Shown piece after piece: positions 35,284 through 44,793 of a DNA stretch of 64,000 nt (positions are counted from its first letter, which is position 1; the number at the start of each line of letters is the position of its first letter). Source of the stretch: Anaerocolumna cellulosilytica (GTDB lineage: Bacteria > Bacillota > Clostridia > Lachnospirales > Lachnospiraceae); assembly GCF_014218335.1 (NCBI RefSeq), contig NZ_AP023367.1, positions 3,411,501 to 3,475,500 of the forward strand, in the 5' to 3' direction. The notes beneath the pieces were generated by a model, which was not told the DNA's origin, ran no database searches, and saw nothing but the letters and a program-made list of their open reading frames with translations. The position numbers and the translations under genes are program-made.

Positions 35284-35937
35284 TTACAGCTTAAATATTT
35301 CTTTAAATCCTTTTATATTCCCTTCAATATCTCCTCCAAAGACAGCTGTTCCTGCCACAATAACATTGGCACCGGCTTTAACTACTGCAGCTACATTGTT
35401 GCTTGATATTCCTCCGTCCACTTCAATATCTACTGAAAGATTTTTATTATCCAAAATGCCCCTTAAACTTCGTATTTTATCAAATGTGAATGGTAGAAAC
35501 TTCTGTCCGCCAAAACCTGGATTGACACTCATTAACAAAACCATGTCTAAATCTTCTAAGATATAATCCAGGGTTGAAAGGGATGTAGAAGGATTCAGGG
35601 AAACACCGGCTTTTAATCCTAATTCTTTTATTCTTGCCACCGTACGGTTTAAATGCTTACAAGCTTCTGCATGGACAGTAATAATATCTGCCCCTGCTTT
35701 GGCAAAATCTTCAAGATAACGTATGGGTTCCTCAATCATTAAATGAACATCAAATACTAATTTTGTCAAAGGTCTTATTGATTGTATGATAGGTATTCCA
35801 AAAGAAATACTTGGTACAAATGCACCATCCATTACATCGATATGCAGATATTCTGCCCCCGCAGCCTCCACTTTTTTTATCTGATTACCCAGATTGGCAA
35901 AATCTGCAGCCAAAATTGACGGTGCTAACTTATACAT
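35284..35937 (-). CDS. rpe: Rpe, ribulose-5-phosphate 3-epimerase
   Basis: Rpe interconverts ribulose-5-phosphate and xylulose-5-phosphate in the pentose phosphate pathway. This is a TIM barrel of 217 residues with the metal-site motifs [12 protein letters not shown] and DVHLMIEEP, the [10 protein letters not shown] stretch, and [17 protein letters not shown] precedes the ATG. It is separated from rsgA by a repeat element. Confidence 0.97.
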   Translation of the reverse strand: MYKLAPSILAADFANLGNQIKKVEAAGAEYLHIDVMDGAFVPSISFGIPIIQSIRPLTKLVFDVHLMIEEPIRYLEDFAKAGADIITVHAEACKHLNRTVARIKELGLKAGVSLNPSTSLSTLDYILEDLDMVLLMSVNPGFGGQKFLPFTFDKIRSLRGILDNKNLSVDIEVDGGISSNNVAAVVKAGANVIVAGTAVFGGDIEGNIKGFKEIFKL

Positions 35938-35969
35938 ACGATTTCTCCTTGCTTATACTTAATTTTATA

Positions 35970-36100
35970 CAATTGCGAAACTCTTCGTCTAGCGTAATGT
36001 AGTAAACGAAATCACCAAAATAAAGGTGACTTGCCACTAATCGTAACCTATTTTGGTGATTTTCACTAGTTCCATCACATAAATGGCTGTTTCGTACTTG
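35970..36100. repeat. MITE-like 131-bp element, copy 1 (between rsgA and rpe)
   Basis: The element has imperfect 12-bp terminal inverted repeats, CAATTGCGAAAC (35970-35981) and GTTTCGTACTTG (36089-36100), and an internal 12-bp perfect dyad (36011-36022 with 36049-36060). A second copy lies inverted at 55187-55319; shared blocks include ATAAAGGTGACTTG, TAATCG and TTCCATCACATAAA. It encodes no protein. Copy 1 starts six bases past the rsgA stop inside the operon. No clear target-site duplication is visible. Confidence 0.82.
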
Positions 36101-36106
36101 CGTATC

Positions 36107-36985
36107 TTAATATTTCTTTATATTCTTTAGTTCTTCATATAAAACACTATAATTTTCATAGCGGATTTCACTTATTTTTCCGGATTTAACGGCATTCTTT
36201 ACAGCGCATCCCGGTTCATTAATATGCACACAGCCCTGAAAACGGCAGGCATCTTCATAGTCTCTAAATTCCATAAAATAATTTTTTAACTCTTCCTTTT
36301 CCATGTCATTTACATATAATGAACTGAATCCAGGTGTATCGCAGATGTAAGTACCCTTTTGAATATAAATGATTTCAGAATGCCGTGTGGTATGTTTACC
36401 TCGTTTTATCTTATCGCTGATTTCTCCGGTCTCCATATCCGCTTCAGGCTGGATATGATTGACAATAGATGATTTACCCACACCGGAAGGCCCTGCTACT
36501 ACCGAAGTTTTGTCTTTCAATAATTCTTTAAGTTTTAGAAGACCTTCTTCTGTATAGGTACTGGTAAATATTACGTGGTAACCACACTTTTTATAAATCG
36601 CTTCTAACAAGAGAATGTCATCTTCAGTGACAATGTCTCTTTTGTTAAAACAAATAATGGTTTCAACCCGCTGTTTCAACATTAAAACCAGAAAACGATC
36701 TAAGAGATTTAAATTAGGTGCTGGATCTGCCGCAGCAAAAATAACTACGGCCTGATCCACATTAGCTACTGCCGGACGGATTAACGCATTATTTCTGGGC
36801 AAAATCGCCGTTATATTGCCTTTATTTCCCTCTTCATCCAAAACATCAATCGAGACATTATCACCTACTAAAGGTTTTACTTTTTGGTTACGAAAAATTC
36901 CTTTTGCTTTACACTCATAAAGACCGTGCTGTTCTACATAGACATAATAGAATCCTGCAATTCCTTTAATAATCTTTCCTGTCAT
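36107..36985 (-). CDS. rsgA: RsgA (CpgA), small-subunit assembly GTPase
   Basis: RsgA is a circularly permuted GTPase that checks maturation of the 30S subunit. It has an N-terminal OB fold, the G4 motif FNKRD before the G1 loop GPSGVGKSSIVNHI (the permuted order), G3 DTPGFSSL, and a C-terminal zinc knuckle (CRFQGCVHINEPGC). Length is 292 residues. Its start overlaps the prkC stop codon by one base. In Bacillus the homologue is phosphorylated by PrkC, which fits the gene order. Confidence 0.96.
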   Translation of the reverse strand: MTGKIIKGIAGFYYVYVEQHGLYECKAKGIFRNQKVKPLVGDNVSIDVLDEEGNKGNITAILPRNNALIRPAVANVDQAVVIFAAADPAPNLNLLDRFLVLMLKQRVETIICFNKRDIVTEDDILLLEAIYKKCGYHVIFTSTYTEEGLLKLKELLKDKTSVVAGPSGVGKSSIVNHIQPEADMETGEISDKIKRGKHTTRHSEIIYIQKGTYICDTPGFSSLYVNDMEKEELKNYFMEFRDYEDACRFQGCVHINEPGCAVKNAVKSGKISEIRYENYSVLYEELKNIKKY

Positions 36986-39153
36986 TAGTTTGTCACCGGA
37001 TTCAGATGTACTTTCCAGGAAGTTGGATATTGCTCATACACCACATATACACCATTTTCCTGTACAGCACCATCTGCTCCCGCATCTGCATATCTTCCTA
37101 CATACATATGAAGAGTGGCATTGGCTTTACTGTCTGTTACAATATCCACTGCATAAGGGAAATCATCATAAGTTAATTCTGTTTTCTCAATAACAGTAGA
37201 GGTTCCTTTTTGATCTAAAATAAATTTGATAATACCACTATCGCCGGAATAGTCAAACGGATTCTCATTAACATTTACCTGTCCGAAGTAAGATGTATAT
37301 TCTGGTTGCTGTATTACTCCTGAACCACGACTTATTACAATATCAACCGTGGTATCTTTCTTTACAGCCGTACCGCTTGCCTGCCCTTGTTTCATGACCT
37401 TATCTTTTTCATAAGTTTCTGAATAGTCTTCTGTAACATTACCTAATTTCAGACCTAAAGCATTTAATTTACTTTCTGCTTCGGATTTGGTTGAACCTAA
37501 TAAGTCGGGCACATTAACGGTTTGCGGTCCATTGCTTACAAACACAACTACCGTATCACCCTTAACGACTTGTTTGCCCCTCTCGGGACTGGTTTTAATA
37601 ATTCTGCCCTCTTCTATTTCATCATTGTCCTCAAACTCATGCTCTACTACAAGTCCTTTTTCTTCTAATTTAGTAACAGCCTGGCTGTCAGTTAAATTAT
37701 AGACATTAGGTATTTCAAAGGATTCAGCTCCTGTACTTACACTTAGTTCAATTTTTGCATCCGCATTGACTTCCGTCCCTTGTTTCAAACTTTGTTCGAA
37801 TACAATACCTTCTTTAAAATCATTAGAAGCGGCTTCTTTAGACACAATATTCAGACTTTGAGATAATTCATAAAGCTGCTTCTTTGCATCCTCTAAAGAA
37901 AGTCCTACAACAGATGGAAGAATGATAGTCTCCACTTCCTCAACTTCTGGTGTGGGCGATGGTGAAGGTGTAACAGTTATGGTTGGCTCCGGGTCGTTAT
38001 TATTCTTATTGCCACTGGGGAATAGATTTAATATATTTACAACGATGAAGATTATAAGAATTACCAACACAACACCTGCTGCAATAGAACCAATGAAAAC
38101 AATTTTTTCTACTCTTGGGTCAACACGGTCTAAATCATCCTCTTCTTCAGCAGTTTCTTCCACCACTTCCGTTTTTGTGCGTCTGCCATCAGTGGCTTGA
38201 AATAAATCCGCAGTCGTATCAAAGTCAGCTGTGCTTTTTGTAGCATTTTTTATATGATTAACTTCATCATCTGATATCATAATAGTCGGAGAATCACTAA
38301 CTGCCGCAGGAGGGATAACTACAAAATCACCATTGGGATTTGAAATTGAGCGTTTTAAATCGGTAATAAGTTCTGAAGCTGTCAGATAACGTCTCTCCGG
38401 TTTTTTCTGCATACACTTTTGTACAATTTTTTCAATGCTAAGTGGTATGTTCGGATCCAGCTCACGTAATGGAGTAGCTTCTCCTTGAATATGCAGCAGA
38501 GCAACAGACACAGTATTATCCCCTGCAAAAGGAACCTGACCTGACAGCATTTCATACAGTGTCACACCTAAAGAATAGATATCACTCTTTTCATCACTAT
38601 AACCGCCTCTTGCCTGTTCCGGTGAAAGATAATGTACAGAGCCCATGGCATTAGAGGTTATGGTATTGGAATTCGTAGCTTTCGCAATTCCAAAATCCGT
38701 AACCTTTACTTTACCCTCTCTTGATATTATTATGTTCTGCGGTTTTATATCCCGGTGAATTATATGATTAAGATGTGCCGCTTCCATACCCATAGCTATT
38801 TGGATACCAATTCCGACTGCTTCCTTGATATCAAGCTTACCCTTTCTTTCAATGAAATTTTTAAGAGTAATGCCTTCAACCAATTCCATGACGATATAAT
38901 GTAAACCGTTATCATCGCCAACATCGTATACGCTAACTATATTGGGGTGGGATAATCCTGCTGCCGACTGTGCTTCTCCTCTGAATTTTTTAACAAAATT
39001 CTTATCATCACTATACTCAGGTTTCAGTACTTTTATTGCAACGAAACGATTTAATCGATGGCATCTGGCCTTATAAACATCTGCCATTCCGCCAGAGCCT
39101 ACTTTATCTATTATCTCGTATCGGTCACTGATAAACATTCCCGGTCTTAACAT
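36985..39153 (-). CDS. prkC: PrkC, PASTA-domain Ser/Thr protein kinase
   Basis: PrkC is a membrane kinase whose extracellular PASTA repeats sense peptidoglycan; in Bacillus it triggers spore germination by muropeptides. The kinase domain covers about residues 10-270 with Lys41, HRD at 133-135 and DFG at 153-155. A single membrane helix lies near 350-375. Three PASTA repeats follow at roughly 415-620 (for example IPNVYNLTDSQAVTKLEEKG and VPDLLGSTKSEAESKLNALG), then a C-terminal domain of about 100 residues. It is coupled to its phosphatase prpC, 16 bases upstream. Confidence 0.97.
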   Translation of the reverse strand: MLRPGMFISDRYEIIDKVGSGGMADVYKARCHRLNRFVAIKVLKPEYSDDKNFVKKFRGEAQSAAGLSHPNIVSVYDVGDDNGLHYIVMELVEGITLKNFIERKGKLDIKEAVGIGIQIAMGMEAAHLNHIIHRDIKPQNIIISREGKVKVTDFGIAKATNSNTITSNAMGSVHYLSPEQARGGYSDEKSDIYSLGVTLYEMLSGQVPFAGDNTVSVALLHIQGEATPLRELDPNIPLSIEKIVQKCMQKKPERRYLTASELITDLKRSISNPNGDFVVIPPAAVSDSPTIMISDDEVNHIKNATKSTADFDTTADLFQATDGRRTKTEVVEETAEEEDDLDRVDPRVEKIVFIGSIAAGVVLVILIIFIVVNILNLFPSGNKNNNDPEPTITVTPSPSPTPEVEEVETIILPSVVGLSLEDAKKQLYELSQSLNIVSKEAASNDFKEGIVFEQSLKQGTEVNADAKIELSVSTGAESFEIPNVYNLTDSQAVTKLEEKGLVVEHEFEDNDEIEEGRIIKTSPERGKQVVKGDTVVVFVSNGPQTVNVPDLLGSTKSEAESKLNALGLKLGNVTEDYSETYEKDKVMKQGQASGTAVKKDTTVDIVISRGSGVIQQPEYTSYFGQVNVNENPFDYSGDSGIIKFILDQKGTSTVIEKTELTYDDFPYAVDIVTDSKANATLHMYVGRYADAGADGAVQENGVYVVYEQYPTSWKVHLNPVTN

Positions 39154-39169
39154 TCCATCTCACCTCTTT

Positions 39170-39892
39170 CTATAGTTTTACCATTACTATGGATATATTG
39201 TCTTTACCGCCGTTGTCGTTTGCTTTTTTTACTAAGATTTTAGCTGCAAGCCCTAAATCCTCTTTATTATCATTTACTATCTTCATAATTTCCTTATCAT
39301 CCATCATATTCGTCAACCCATCCGAACACATTAACACAATATCGTCGGGTTTTAATTCAACCTCAAAATAATCCGGTGAAACGGTACTTCCTGCACCAAG
39401 TGCCCTTGTAATTATGTTTTTGTTGGGATGGAAACGCATATCCTCCCTATCTATTTCCCCTGTTCGAACCATTTCTTCAACCAAGGAATGATCCTCGGTA
39501 ATTTGTTTTATATCCCCACGAATTATATATAACCTGCTATCACCTACATTGGCAACATAAAGAACTGAGTCTATAATTGTCGATACCACAAAAGTAGTTC
39601 CCATACCTTGCAGGTCATTTTTTTCTTTTGCCTCTTCCAAAAGCAAATCATTGGTATATTGTAATGCATCTGCAATCATTCCAATTGGAGTTTTTTGCTG
39701 GTTCTCGCGAATCCTTTTTGTAAATACCTCAACACAAAATCTGGAGGCATAGTCTCCGGCATTGTGGCCTCCCATTCCGTCAGCTACAATGAATAAGTTC
39801 GGTAATCCTCCAATGCTGTTCTCTTCACAAAACACATAATCCTGATTGATATGCCGCGATTCACCAACATCTGTTATTGAAAATGACTTCAC
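39170..39892 (-). CDS. prpC: PrpC, PP2C-family protein phosphatase
   Basis: PrpC is the Mn/Mg-dependent PP2C phosphatase that reverses PrkC phosphorylation. Metal-ligand motifs are visible: NQDYVF near the start, VADGMGGHNAGDYAS, LYVANVGDSRLY, VLMCSDGLTNMM and GGKDNISIVMV at the end. The start is taken as the GTG at 39890-39892, seven bases after GGAGG; the resulting 240 residues begin KSFSITDVGESRHINQD, the usual beginning. It lies between rlmN and prkC as in Bacillus. Confidence 0.95.
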   Translation of the reverse strand: MKSFSITDVGESRHINQDYVFCEENSIGGLPNLFIVADGMGGHNAGDYASRFCVEVFTKRIRENQQKTPIGMIADALQYTNDLLLEEAKEKNDLQGMGTTFVVSTIIDSVLYVANVGDSRLYIIRGDIKQITEDHSLVEEMVRTGEIDREDMRFHPNKNIITRALGAGSTVSPDYFEVELKPDDIVLMCSDGLTNMMDDKEIMKIVNDNKEDLGLAAKILVKKANDNGGKDNISIVMVKL

Positions 39893-39989
39893 GATTACAC
39901 CTCCTCGACATCCAAACCCAGTCAAGTCCGTTTGGTTTCCTGGCTGACAGGTGGAAAATATTGAATACAGACTGAACCGTCTATTGTAA

Positions 39990-41051
39990 TTAGTAATCCA
40001 TTGTCTTGTCTATATAACTCTTTCTTAATTGCCCACAGGCTGCGTCGATGTCTGTACCCATTTCCCTTCTAATAGTAACATTAATTCTGTATTTTTCAAG
40101 TATATTTTTAAAATTTTGTATATTTTTAGCCTGAGATTGGCGATAATTTCGCTCTTTAATTGGATTAACCGGTATTAAGTTAACATGACAATTCATACCT
40201 TTTAATCTGCCCGCAAGCTCCTTTGCATACTCACTTAAATCATTGACCCCTTCTACCAGACTATATTCAAAAGTCAATCTTCGTCCTGTCTTCTTATAAT
40301 AGTATTCACAGGCAGCAAGTACTGTATCCAAATCATATCGTAACGCTATAGGCATAAGCTCCCGTCTAACTGTATCATTGGGTGCATGCAAGGATAATGC
40401 CAGGGTAATCTGTAGCTCTTCCTCCGCTAACTCCTTGATTTTGTCAACCAGTCCGCAAGTAGATACCGTTATGTTTCTCTGGCTGATATTTAACCCTTTC
40501 TCATCCGATATTATATGAATAAACTTAATGAGATTTTCTAAATTATCAAGAGGCTCTCCTGTACCCATAACAACAACATTAGATACTCTTTCCCCTGATA
40601 TTTTCTGAATTTTATATATCTGATCAAGCATTTCTCCTGTGGTTAAATTTCGTTCAAAACCATTAAGCGTAGAGGCACAGAATTTACAACCCATTTTACA
40701 GCCAACTTGTGAGGAAATACAAACAGAATTACCGTGGTGGTATTTCATCAAGACACTTTCAAGAACATTTTTATCCCTTAATTGAAATAAAAACTTGGAT
40801 GTTTCTCCGGTATTTGATTCTAGCTTATTTAAAACCGTAAGATTTGCTATAGAGCAGTTTGCTTTTAATTGTTCTCTTAAGACTTTTGAAAGATTCGTCA
40901 TTTCCTCAAAATCAGAAACTAATTTTACATGAAGCCATTCATAAATCTGATTCGCACGAAAGGTTTTCTCGCCTAAGGTTTCCAGAACTTTTTTTATATC
41001 TTCTATGTTTAGTGATTTTATATCTATCTTTTCTGAAATTATTTCTTGCAC
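39990..41051 (-). CDS. rlmN: RlmN, 23S rRNA A2503/tRNA A37 methyltransferase
   Basis: RlmN is a radical SAM enzyme that makes 2-methyladenosine in 23S rRNA and certain tRNAs. The iron-sulfur cluster cysteines are Cys118, Cys122 and Cys125 (CKMGCKFCAST), and the mechanism-linked cysteines further along are in the C-terminal region (AACGQLR). Length is 353 residues. The start appears to be a GTG (41049-41051) with only a weak ribosome site, so coupling to rsmB, 56 bases upstream, is possible. Confidence 0.95.
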   Translation of the reverse strand: MQEIISEKIDIKSLNIEDIKKVLETLGEKTFRANQIYEWLHVKLVSDFEEMTNLSKVLREQLKANCSIANLTVLNKLESNTGETSKFLFQLRDKNVLESVLMKYHHGNSVCISSQVGCKMGCKFCASTLNGFERNLTTGEMLDQIYKIQKISGERVSNVVVMGTGEPLDNLENLIKFIHIISDEKGLNISQRNITVSTCGLVDKIKELAEEELQITLALSLHAPNDTVRRELMPIALRYDLDTVLAACEYYYKKTGRRLTFEYSLVEGVNDLSEYAKELAGRLKGMNCHVNLIPVNPIKERNYRQSQAKNIQNFKNILEKYRINVTIRREMGTDIDAACGQLRKSYIDKTMDY

Positions 41052-41107
41052 ATTTTTTTACCATTGGTGAAGCTTAAAAAGCTCCTTTTACAATCCTTCC
41101 TTTTAAT

Positions 41108-42481
41108 TCATACTTTTCTCTTAAACCTGGCAATAAAAAAACCGTCCGTACCATGGATTCCCGGCAGCAATTGTAAATATCCCTTTTTAGCTGTAGCAAT
41201 CTTTAAACCTGGCGGCAATATCTCTTCTAAGGACTCTGGTGCAAAATCAAAGGTTTCTAAAAGCCATTTTACATTTTCTTCATTTTCACCGGGATTGATT
41301 GTACAGGTACTATACATTAATATACCACCTGGTTTTACATACTGGGTCACAACTTTTAGTATATCTCTTTGAAGCTGTACTAAGGATTTTTGCTTTTCTG
41401 TTGTCATATTATACTTAATATCCGGCTTCTTGCCTATTATTCCAAGACCAGAACAAGGTAAATCTGCAATCACAAGATCAGCCTTAGAAACACTTTCTTC
41501 ATCAAGTATGAAAGCATCCCAAACCCTTGCTGTGATATTTCTATATCCCAGACGGTTTATGTTATCCTCAATCAGCCTAACCTTATTCTGCGTAACATCT
41601 CTCGCCTCAACATGTCCGCTTCCTTCCATTGTTTCTGCAATATGAAGTGCTTTTCCACCCGGTGCAGCGCAAACATCTATGACATAGTCACCTGGCTTTG
41701 CTTTCGATAACTCACCCACCAACATAGAGCTTTCATCCTGAACTTGAAAACATCCATTTAAAAAGGGTGTAAGCTGATTTAGATAATTATACTCAGATAT
41801 CTTAAGAGCATAGGGCAAATACTCCCCATCGACTATCTTCACCTGGCTTTGTGTCAATGCTTCTTTCAACTCACTGACAGAAACTTTATTCAGGTTACAT
41901 CTTATACTGGTTTCTTTTGAAGAGCTTAAAAATCCCTCAAGCATTTGTTTTACTGTATCGTAGTCATATTGGTTTAACCATCCCTTAATAATCCAATCAG
42001 GAATCGAATAGACAATGCTTAGGTATGAGACTTTGTCTTTACTTTCTTCCGGAAACTTTGCCTTATCCGGTTCTCTGATAATGCTCCTTAACACACCATT
42101 TACAAATCCAGACAAACCTGTAAAGCCACGCTTTTTCGTAAGTTTAACCGCTTCGTTGCAGGCCGCTGAAGGCGGAACCTCCATATACTTAATCTGATAT
42201 AATCCCATACGCAATATGTTGCGAATAACAGGTTTCATTTTTAAAACCTTAACACTGGAGTATTGATTTAACAGATAGTCAAGGGTTATGATACGTTCTA
42301 AAGTTCCTTCGCACAGTCTGGTAATAAATGCTCTGTCCTGTTTCTTTAAATACTGATACTGATTTAACGTATTTGCCATTACCGTGTGACTAAAACTGCC
42401 TTTTTCCAAAATATCATTTAAGATATCAAAGGCTATCTCCCTGGGTGCCTTTCCTGACAGTTGATTTATTTTATCAGTCAC
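41108..42481 (-). CDS. rsmB: RsmB, 16S rRNA m5C967 methyltransferase
   Basis: RsmB methylates C5 of C967 in 16S rRNA. The protein has an N-terminal NusB-like RNA-binding domain (about 1-140), a SAM-binding motif VIDVCAAPGGKALHIAE, and the two catalytic-site cysteines in ADLPCSGLGIIGKKPD and YSTCTINPGENE. The start is the GTG at 42479-42481, six to ten bases after GGAGGAAG, giving 457 residues. It overlaps the end of yugP by 8 bases, a coupled junction. Confidence 0.94.
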   Translation of the reverse strand: MTDKINQLSGKAPREIAFDILNDILEKGSFSHTVMANTLNQYQYLKKQDRAFITRLCEGTLERIITLDYLLNQYSSVKVLKMKPVIRNILRMGLYQIKYMEVPPSAACNEAVKLTKKRGFTGLSGFVNGVLRSIIREPDKAKFPEESKDKVSYLSIVYSIPDWIIKGWLNQYDYDTVKQMLEGFLSSSKETSIRCNLNKVSVSELKEALTQSQVKIVDGEYLPYALKISEYNYLNQLTPFLNGCFQVQDESSMLVGELSKAKPGDYVIDVCAAPGGKALHIAETMEGSGHVEARDVTQNKVRLIEDNINRLGYRNITARVWDAFILDEESVSKADLVIADLPCSGLGIIGKKPDIKYNMTTEKQKSLVQLQRDILKVVTQYVKPGGILMYSTCTINPGENEENVKWLLETFDFAPESLEEILPPGLKIATAKKGYLQLLPGIHGTDGFFIARFKRKV

Positions 42482-43175
42482 GGTTTCTTCCTCCAAATAA
42501 AATGACAAGTCTTAACAATTGTAGTATGGAAGCTGCTGCTGCTGCCACATATGTGAGTGCTGCTGCACTTAATACTTTCTTCGTATGGGTAACTTCTTCA
42601 CCATATAAGATACCCGTATCATTTAATATACGAACCGCTCTGGCAGAGGCATTAAATTCTACCGGAAGGGTTACTAACTGAAAGATTACTGCAAAAGAGA
42701 ATAAAATGATTCCAAGGGTTATTAAAGGCTGGAACCAACTTAATACAACACCTACTATAATTAAAGGCCATGAAATGGCAGAACCAATGTTGGCAACTGG
42801 TACAAGGGCGGACCTTAATGTTAAAGGAATATACCCCTTATCATGCTGGATGGCATGACCACATTCATGGGCAGCTACACCGATTGCCGCTACAGAGGTT
42901 TGGCTATATACACTGTCTGACAATTTTAAAGTCTTACTCCTTGGATCATAGTGGTCTGTGAGATTGCCGCTTACATGCATCACTGTTACGTCATAGATTC
43001 CAGCGGAGTGTAGAATACGTTCTGCTGCTTGGGCTCCGGTCATTCCTGACAAACTTCTCACCTTGGAATATTTACTGAAAGTGGTTTTTACCACTCCTGA
43101 TGCCGCCAATGATAATAAAGCACCGATTAAAACTAATATATACGTTGAGTCAATATAAGGATAGAAATATGGCAT
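42474..43175 (-). CDS. yugP: YugP-family membrane zinc metallopeptidase
   Basis: This 233-residue membrane protein has the zinc-peptidase motif HECGH (in GVAAHECGHAIQHDKGY) near residue 114-118 and hydrophobic helices at the N-terminus (residues 10-27), the centre and the C-terminus. It belongs to the neutral zinc metallopeptidase family typified by Bacillus YugP; substrates are unknown. AAAGGAGGG precedes the ATG. It often sits between fmt and rsmB in Lachnospiraceae-type operons, which suggests, without proof, a link to protein maturation. Confidence 0.9.
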   Translation of the reverse strand: MPYFYPYIDSTYILVLIGALLSLAASGVVKTTFSKYSKVRSLSGMTGAQAAERILHSAGIYDVTVMHVSGNLTDHYDPRSKTLKLSDSVYSQTSVAAIGVAAHECGHAIQHDKGYIPLTLRSALVPVANIGSAISWPLIIVGVVLSWFQPLITLGIILFSFAVIFQLVTLPVEFNASARAVRILNDTGILYGEEVTHTKKVLSAAALTYVAAAAASILQLLRLVILFGGRNRD

Positions 43176-43211
43176 AAAACCCTCCTTTTCCGCACCTAAT
43201 GGTGCTTATGC

Positions 43212-44141
43212 TTAATTCAATATGGTACCTTGCTGCAAATTGAAACCTCTTAAAAAGGCATCTACCGTTATTCGCTTCTTGCCTTCTAATTGAATCTCTT
43301 TTAACGCTAAACTGCCTTGACCTGTTTTTATAACAATCGAGTCTCTAGTTATTCTTACAACCTCTCCCGGCTGCCCGTCCATTGTTTCATCAAGAACCTC
43401 TGCATCCCATATCTTTAGGGTTTTCCCCTCTAGATAGGTATATGCACTTGGCCAAGGATTTAATCCTCTGATGAATCTTTCCAGTTTAATTGCCGGCTCC
43501 CTAAAATTAAGATGTCCCATGGCTTTATCAAGTACTTTAACATAAGTGGCTTCTGTCTCCTCTTGCTTTTCCCTGACTGCCGTTCCTGCTTCTATTTCTT
43601 CAAGTGCCTTAAGAAGAAGGCTTCCTCCGCACACTGCAAGCTTATCATGAAGGGTTCCCGCTGTTTCCTTGGGGGCAATAAGGATTTCTTCTTTTAATAT
43701 CATATCTCCCGTATCAATTCCTGCATCCATATGCATAATCGTTATACCGGTTTTTTCTTCTCCATCAATGATTGCCCACTGGATAGGTGCTGCACCACGG
43801 TATTTCGGAAGTAGTGAAGCATGTACGTTAATACAGCCATATTTAGGAAGTTCCAACACTGATTTTGTTAGAATCTGTCCAAATGCCGCAACCACAATAA
43901 TATCCGGATTGATTTCTTTTAATATTGCAAGAAAGGCTTCCTCCTTTGCTTTCAAAGGTTGATATACCGGTATGTTATGATTAAGAGCCAGTTCTTTTAC
44001 CGGAGACGCCTGCATCTGTTTTCCTCTTCCCTTGGGCTTATCCGGCTGTGTAACAACAGCCTGGATATGATGTTTTGAATGTATTAACTTTTCTAATATT
44101 ACTGCTGCTATTTCTGGTGTTCCCATATATACAATATTCAA
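43212..44141 (-). CDS. fmt: Fmt, methionyl-tRNA formyltransferase
   Basis: Fmt formylates initiator Met-tRNA using 10-formyltetrahydrofolate. The 309-residue protein has the GTPEIAA opening, the folate/catalytic motif HASLLPKYRGAAPIQWAI, and the C-terminal tRNA-binding domain. The start codon is TTG (44139-44141), seven bases after AGGAGG. It is paired with def, which removes the same formyl group. Confidence 0.97.
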   Translation of the reverse strand: MNIVYMGTPEIAAVILEKLIHSKHHIQAVVTQPDKPKGRGKQMQASPVKELALNHNIPVYQPLKAKEEAFLAILKEINPDIIVVAAFGQILTKSVLELPKYGCINVHASLLPKYRGAAPIQWAIIDGEEKTGITIMHMDAGIDTGDMILKEEILIAPKETAGTLHDKLAVCGGSLLLKALEEIEAGTAVREKQEETEATYVKVLDKAMGHLNFREPAIKLERFIRGLNPWPSAYTYLEGKTLKIWDAEVLDETMDGQPGEVVRITRDSIVIKTGQGSLALKEIQLEGKKRITVDAFLRGFNLQQGTILN

Positions 44142-44277
44142 ATGATTACCTCCTGAACCTGCAATTTTATTATTACAAGTTATACCTATTATATAAGAAG
44201 GAAAAGATAAAATCCATACTTTAAGAAAGACTTTAGGATTCCTTAATATATTTTTAATCCGTATTATTTATTTCTTT

Positions 44278-44757
44278 TTATTCTTCTCTTTCTGCCGTAG
44301 AGTGAAGACCACCCACCACTTTATCAACGTATAATTCGCCATTGAGATGATCGATTTCATGACACAGCGCTCTGGCTAAAAGCTCGTTTCCTTCCACAAT
44401 AATCTCTTCCATTTTTTCATTGAATGCTTTCACTTTAGCATAATTAGGTCTTGTTACCACGCCCGATTTACCCGGAACACTTAAACAGCCTTCTTCTCCG
44501 GTCTGTTCCCCATCCGTTTCTAGAATTTCAGGATTTATTAATATAATGGGACTATCTCCTTCCGGCGATACATCAATTACTACCAGCCGTTTTAATATAC
44601 CTATCTGAGGTGCTGCCAGCCCTACACCCTCCGCATCGTACATGGTATCTAACATATCCTCAATTAATGTTTTTAGTTTTGGTGTAACTTCTGTAATTTC
44701 CTTTGATTTTTTTGTTAATATAGAATCTCCAATTACCCGTATATTTCGTATTGCCAT
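44278..44757 (-). CDS. def: Def, peptide deformylase
   Basis: Def removes the N-formyl group from new proteins and is the target of actinonin. All three metal/catalytic motifs are present in the 159 residues: [10 protein letters not shown] (about 44-53), EGCLSVPG (about 92-99) and HEIDHLNG (about 136-143). It is a type I-like enzyme of normal length. A 136-base spacer precedes fmt. Confidence 0.97.
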   Translation of the reverse strand: MAIRNIRVIGDSILTKKSKEITEVTPKLKTLIEDMLDTMYDAEGVGLAAPQIGILKRLVVIDVSPEGDSPIILINPEILETDGEQTGEEGCLSVPGKSGVVTRPNYAKVKAFNEKMEEIIVEGNELLARALCHEIDHLNGELYVDKVVGGLHSTAEREE

Positions 44758-44793
44758 AATATCATCCTTCCTTTTTCCTTTAATCTTCTGCTG

